Of a stretch of 64,000 bases of DNA, positions 25,201 to 31,200 are shown piece by piece; the stretch's first letter is position 1; every line of letters begins with the position of its first letter. The position numbers and the translations under genes are program-made. The stretch is from Liolophura sinensis (taxonomy: Eukaryota; Mollusca; Polyplacophora; Chitonida; Chitonidae), in contig NC_088307.1 in the NCBI RefSeq assembly GCF_032854445.1, positions 6,150,017 to 6,214,016 of the forward strand, written 5' to 3'. The notes under the pieces are model-generated. The model was not told where the DNA came from and ran no database searches. It was given only the letters and a program-made list of their open reading frames with translations.

Positions 25201-28200
25201 ATGGCAGGATCTTAGAACTTTCTAATTTGAGAATAATGTATGTGTGTGACAGTCATACTTTATTTTGGTTTAAACAGTATTTGAAAGTTTCACAACACTG
25301 AGATGTTAGGCAGTTTTACTGCTCAGTGAAGCGAGATAGCGGTTTTCTCTGAATGCCTTGTTTCTCTTATCTTCAGCCATATATCTGCTGTATGCCAAGC
25401 TGGAGGAGGGACATGGATTAGCGCGGCACGCTATGGCTGTCTATGACCGTGCAACGCAGGGAGTGCTTCCTGAAGAGCGATATGAGGTAAGCAAGGCTAG
25501 ATAGTGCTCCTTGAACGGCAGCATATTAAAGCCTTATACCACATTGTCCCCACATCTTGAATTAAAAACATAAGTTTAGAAACATCAAGATGATCTGTAG
25601 TTGAAAGCATTTTGCATTAAAGTTCATTTTTAAAGTTTATTTTGAAAAATCTTTTGTAGTGATGATTGGGCTTTTCTACTCCCCATGATGATCTTGGAGA
25701 TTTTACATGATGAACTACCCCAAATGACCCAAAATTTCTCCTATAAAAGTGCATTTTTAGAGGCAAACAAGTGTCATAGGTTTTTATTTTTGGTGCTGAA
25801 GTTTTCCCAATATTTTCCAGTAGAATATCATCCCATGTTATCCCATGTTATCCCATGAATATCCCACCCCATGTAAACCTCGGAGCACCTTTCTAAAATC
25901 TCTCAGAACTCTCAGGATCAGAAAAAAGGGACATGTTAGTCATGGACGAAATTTATGGTCATTTAGGGTATATCCTACATGAAGTCAAGTGTGCTTTTAC
26001 ACAGTACTTGAATGATGTCACAAAGTTTCATGTTCACTACACGTGATTTGTCTATCCAGGCGTTTTCACACTGCTGTCCATGTTCGATGCCTGCCTAGCG
26101 TGTGTGTGTTTTTTTTGGGGGGGGGGGGGGGGGGGGCTCTCTTAGTTTAAGTGATTTGTTAAGTTTCTTTCGTTTCCCCGTTTTAGATGTTCAATATTTA
26201 CCTGAAGCAGGCGGCAGAGATTTCAGGTGTGACGTACACGAGGCAGATTTATGAGAAGGCCATTGAAGTGCTCGACGAAGACTCAGCCAGGTGTGTATTA
26301 TGACTCACCTTTTCTGGTACAGACCATCGAATCATGAAGCGATCTTAGACTTAAGTCAAAGTTTCTGGTACAGACCATGGGATCATGAAGCGATCTTAGA
26401 CTTAAGTCAAAGTTTCTGGTACAGACCATGGGATCATGAAGCGATCTTAGACTTAAGTCAAAGTTTCTGGTACAGACCATGGGATCATGAAGCGATCTTA
26501 GACTTAAGTCAAAGTTTCTGGTACAGACCATGGGATCATGAAGCGATCTTAGACTTAAGTCAAAGTTTCTGGTACAGACCATGGGATCATGAAGCGATCT
26601 TAGACTTAAGTCAAAGTTTCTGGTACAGACCATGGGATCATGAAGCGACCTTAGACTTAAGTCAAAGTTTCTGGTACAGACCATGGGATCATGAAGCGAT
26701 CTTAGACTTAAGTCAAAGTTTCTGGTACAGACCATGGGATCATGAAGCGATCTTAGACTTAAGTCAAAGTTTCTGGTACAGACCATGGGATCATGAAGCA
26801 ACCTTAGACTTAAGTCAAAGTTTTAAAATCACATTAAAATTGTGGTTTTGTATGTTACAAAGTCAAAATTTTGCTTGACAACGTTAATTCTGGGTAAGTT
26901 ATTGTACAACAAATTTCAGCTAAAACAATGGAAAGGAACAGTCATAATTTAATGACTCAAGTTTTGACTGAAGTCCAAGATCGCCTTGTGATCTGGCGAT
27001 GGCTGCATGGTTAAGATGCTTGCCCTTCAACCACTAGGTCACCTTGAGAGGTTGATTCAATCCTTTCTAGGACAGTTAATTCTCAAGTTTCACTGTTGTC
27101 ATGACCTTGGTGGCAAGTATGAGCGGTCAACGGCAATCTCTTCTCTTGTGTTTCACAAAGTTCACTGCAGACCGTTTGCCTTCCGCCAATATGACAAGTG
27201 GAAAAGTTCGCCAGTAACATCATCTTCACGATGATACTTCTTTTGCTACCTACTGGCCACGATAGCACAGTCGGTAGAGCGTCCGAATCAGGAGCGGTAG
27301 ATCGAGGGTCAGTCCTGTGTAGTTGTAACTTCCTCGATTGGCGTTCAGCATGAAGGCGATAGTACAACGACTGGTTGACCCGTATCAGTATAATGGCTCG
27401 GGCGGGGTGGCTTACTTGCCTTTGGTAAGGCATCTCAGTGAAGCAGCACTAGATAAAAGAGCGGTGAGAATGTGTCGTGCAACAAGGAGACACATTACAT
27501 GCACTACAATGATTCCTTCATCGTCATATGACTGAAAAAGCACTTACTTACTCTTTTGCTAAATCAGTTATCGCTCAGGACAGCCAACATGCAGACATAC
27601 ATGTATCTGCCTGGCTGTTGAGGGACATTTTGACCTTGATTGACCTTCAGTCATCTTTCCTACAAGTGTAAGTTACCTTGTTCTTTATTGTTATGTTGTC
27701 AGGGAAATGTGCGTAAGATTTGCTGAGCTGGAGAAGAAGTTGGGAGAAATTGACCGAGCCAGAGCTGTGTACGCTCACTGCTCTCAAATATGTGATCCTA
27801 GAGTAAGTTGATTCATGGATGGTAAACGTAAGAAGCAGGAGTTGCTCAGACACATGTATGTTGTTTTTGCAGCTAAAATCATTTTCCACTAGGACTGGAG
27901 GAAAATCTCTTGATTTCTTACTGTTTAAAGATCTTCTTATGTGTTTGACTGCTTGAAAGGATTTGTAATAAAGTATATTAAAAATAGTTGAAAATATTAG
28001 CAAGATGAAATTTTAATGACTTATCATGTTTTCAAGGTTAGTGTTTCAGTGTTTTCAAGATTAATTTTTCAGTGTTTTCAAGGTTAGTGTGGTTAGTTTT
28101 TCAGTGTTTTCAAGATCAGTTTTTCAGTGTTTTCAAGGTTGATGTTTCAGTGTTTTCAAGGTTAGTGTGGTTAGTTTTTCAGTGTATTCAAGGTTAGTTT

Positions 28201-31200
28201 TCCAGTGTTTTCAAGGTTGGTGTTAATTATGTATGTAATGTCACTTCAGAAACATATTTCTCAGTTATATATCCAAGTCAGATGGAATCTCCGTGCATTT
28301 GATGAAGTTGACCCTGACCCACTTTTCCAAAATGTTTGAGTGGAATTTTTGTGATGGGCACTTTTCCGCAAAGAATTGACCAGATTTTTTCAAGACCACA
28401 GGGTAAAACAAAAACCAAAATTTATATTTGTTCCAGGTGGCCCCCAAATTTTGGCAGGCGTGGAAAGAGTTTGAGATCAAGCATGGCAATGAAGACACAG
28501 TTAGAGAGATGTTGAGGATAAAGAGAAGTGTTCAGGCCACATATAACACACAGGTGAGTTAACGAGTTGTACTCTTCAGGTAAGATCACAGGTGTGGTAA
28601 TGATGGCACAGAGATGTTAAGGATAAACAGAAGTGTTTATGTCATATATAGCACACAGGTGAGTTAACAAATTCTAAGATCACAGGTGTGGTAATGAGGA
28701 CATGATCAGGGAGATGCTGAGGATAAATGGAAGTGTTCAAACCACATATAACACTCAGGCGAGTTAACGAGTTGTAAGATCACAGGTGTGCTAATGAGGG
28801 CACACAGAGATGCTGAGGATAAACGAAAGTGTTCAGGCAACATATAACACAGGTCAGTTAGCGAGTTCTAAGATCACAGGTGTGGTATTGAGGACATGGT
28901 TAGACAGTGCTGAAGATAAGAATTCAGGCTACTTATAACACACAGGTGAGTTAATGAGTTATACTGGTCAGGTAAGATCACAGATGTGGCAATGAGGACA
29001 CACAGAGATGTAGAGGATAAATGGAAGTGTCCAAGTCACTGATAATACACAAGTGAGTTAACAAGTTATACTGGTCAGACAAGATCACAGGTGTGGTATT
29101 GAAGACACACATCTGTTGTGCCCTATAGAAGCATTGTTAAATGTCATATTTATATACAGATCACATTGTTTGGTCTAAAAAATTTTTGTCTAAGTCTACC
29201 ACTTCATGCACTAAAAGAACCTTTATTCTTTATTTTTTTTTTCTTACAGGTAAATTTCATGTCTGCTCAGATGCTGGCTGTCAACTCTGCTAAAGAAGGT
29301 GAGATATATTTTAACAAAAAATTTCAAAACATTTGGACCATGAAAACCAGTTTTAAGACATTTGAGCTAAGATGCGAAATACATGTAGTTTATATTTTTG
29401 CTACACTTTTGGGAGATAAGTCACATTGTTCTTGTCATGGCTTTATATACACTTACATTCTTCTTTAGCCTAGAAAAAAAGTCACATATTGTTCATCATT
29501 TCTGTACATGCATAAAGTTAGCTCTCTGGAAGACTATATGCTTCAGATTTTTTTCAAATACTGATATTCACATGTTCAGTAATATGGTGTTGATTTGGTG
29601 TTATTTCTTCATCATCAACATCATCATTGTCATCACATATTCTACCTTCAGCAGCAGAGTCCACTCAGAATGCAGATGAGATGAAGAAGTTAGAGGAGAG
29701 AGCCCGACAATTAGCTGACGAGGCAGCCAAGGACCAAGTCAAGCCTGACAAGGGCATCTTGTTTGTTAGGTAGGTTCACACACCTGGTTTTATCTCTACC
29801 TCATCACTGATTCGCTGGTTTATGCTCGGACAGTTGAAGAGGGATGTGAATATAGCCGTAGCTTTATATAACATATAATATCGCAGTACCTTAAATAAAA
29901 ACTTCATTGTTTTTATCAGATACCTTAAGGAAAGCTCTGTAGTAAGGTACCCAAGTTACTATTAATCAGCCTTAATAAAAGCAGATGCAAAAAATAAACA
30001 TTTTAACACTTCCCTCTGGAATCTGGTGTAAATCTTGTGAGCTGCTTCAACTGAACCAGATATACATCTATCTAGGATTGAGTTACTATAGTAAATCTCC
30101 ATTTTTTTCAACCACTTAAGCACTTTTTTTCAGTGGAATTTGTTCTTAAATGATTTATTTGTGTCATTAAAGATTGCAGCGTCATAAAACTGAAATTATT
30201 TGTCATAAAACTGAAATTTTATTTATGGGCATGAACTGCTCGTGCCATACACGTCATACACACTGAACCTCGTAATTGTGAATCTTAGATTTATACGAGA
30301 TCGGACTTCATGCACGTAACAAACAAGATTTATATGAGATCGGACTTCATGCACGTAACAAACAGAGGCTTATTCTGTGAACAAATTTGGCTGTGACTGG
30401 AAAGGAGCTGAGTTGGCAGCACATGAAAGTTCTTATGTTTTTATCAGATACATTTGATAGCACAGAACACACACGTGTCTATCTGACCTTAAACTCGTAA
30501 TCTGGGAGCTTCGGTGACAGTGGTGTGCATACTGTTGGCTGGACGAATTTGTGCTGTAAAGGCCAAATTGCCATTCCAAACCCCTGTGATGCTGAATTTG
30601 AGAAATTAATGGTAAATTTCAGGAGCAACACAACGAACGAGGAGCTTGGTGAGATGACGAAAACGGCCAATCCTGACGAAATCAATATTGACGAGGACTT
30701 CTCCAGTGATGAAGACGAAACTGTTGAAGGTAAAATACAATAAAGCATGTTTTACTGGGAGGTTGGACTGACTGTTATCAACTGAAATTTAGCATTTTTC
30801 AAGTGACGTATTTTCTTTGATTGTGATTAATGCGATCGATTGGATAAAGACACTTAAGAGTTTTGATGAAGTTTGATTAATTTCTTATCAGAAAAACTTA
30901 AAGTGTTGCCATCGGAGTGTCACTTTAACGCCTTTATTAGGCATTTTAGATCCTTACGGCGCATCGTCAAAAGTCAGAATGAACGCTTATGGCATTTCTG
31001 ACCAATCCCAGTTTGAAATTCCAGAGCCCTTACTTGTGCATAAAGGTGCGGAATTTCATGGGACACGTTTTTATATACATCTTTTATAGTAACAAGTACA
31101 TGTGAAAATAGAATGAATTTGGGCATTTAGAAGAGCTTACCCCATCTTGCTTTCCCCGCCCCTTAGTTTAGAAATGTGGACCAGAGTATGCCAGAATCAA

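Noticed and set aside
26291-26878. 17-residue repeat proteins on both strands
   Set aside because: Frames through the 51-bp minisatellite; antisense and sense equally open, and located inside an XAB2 intron.
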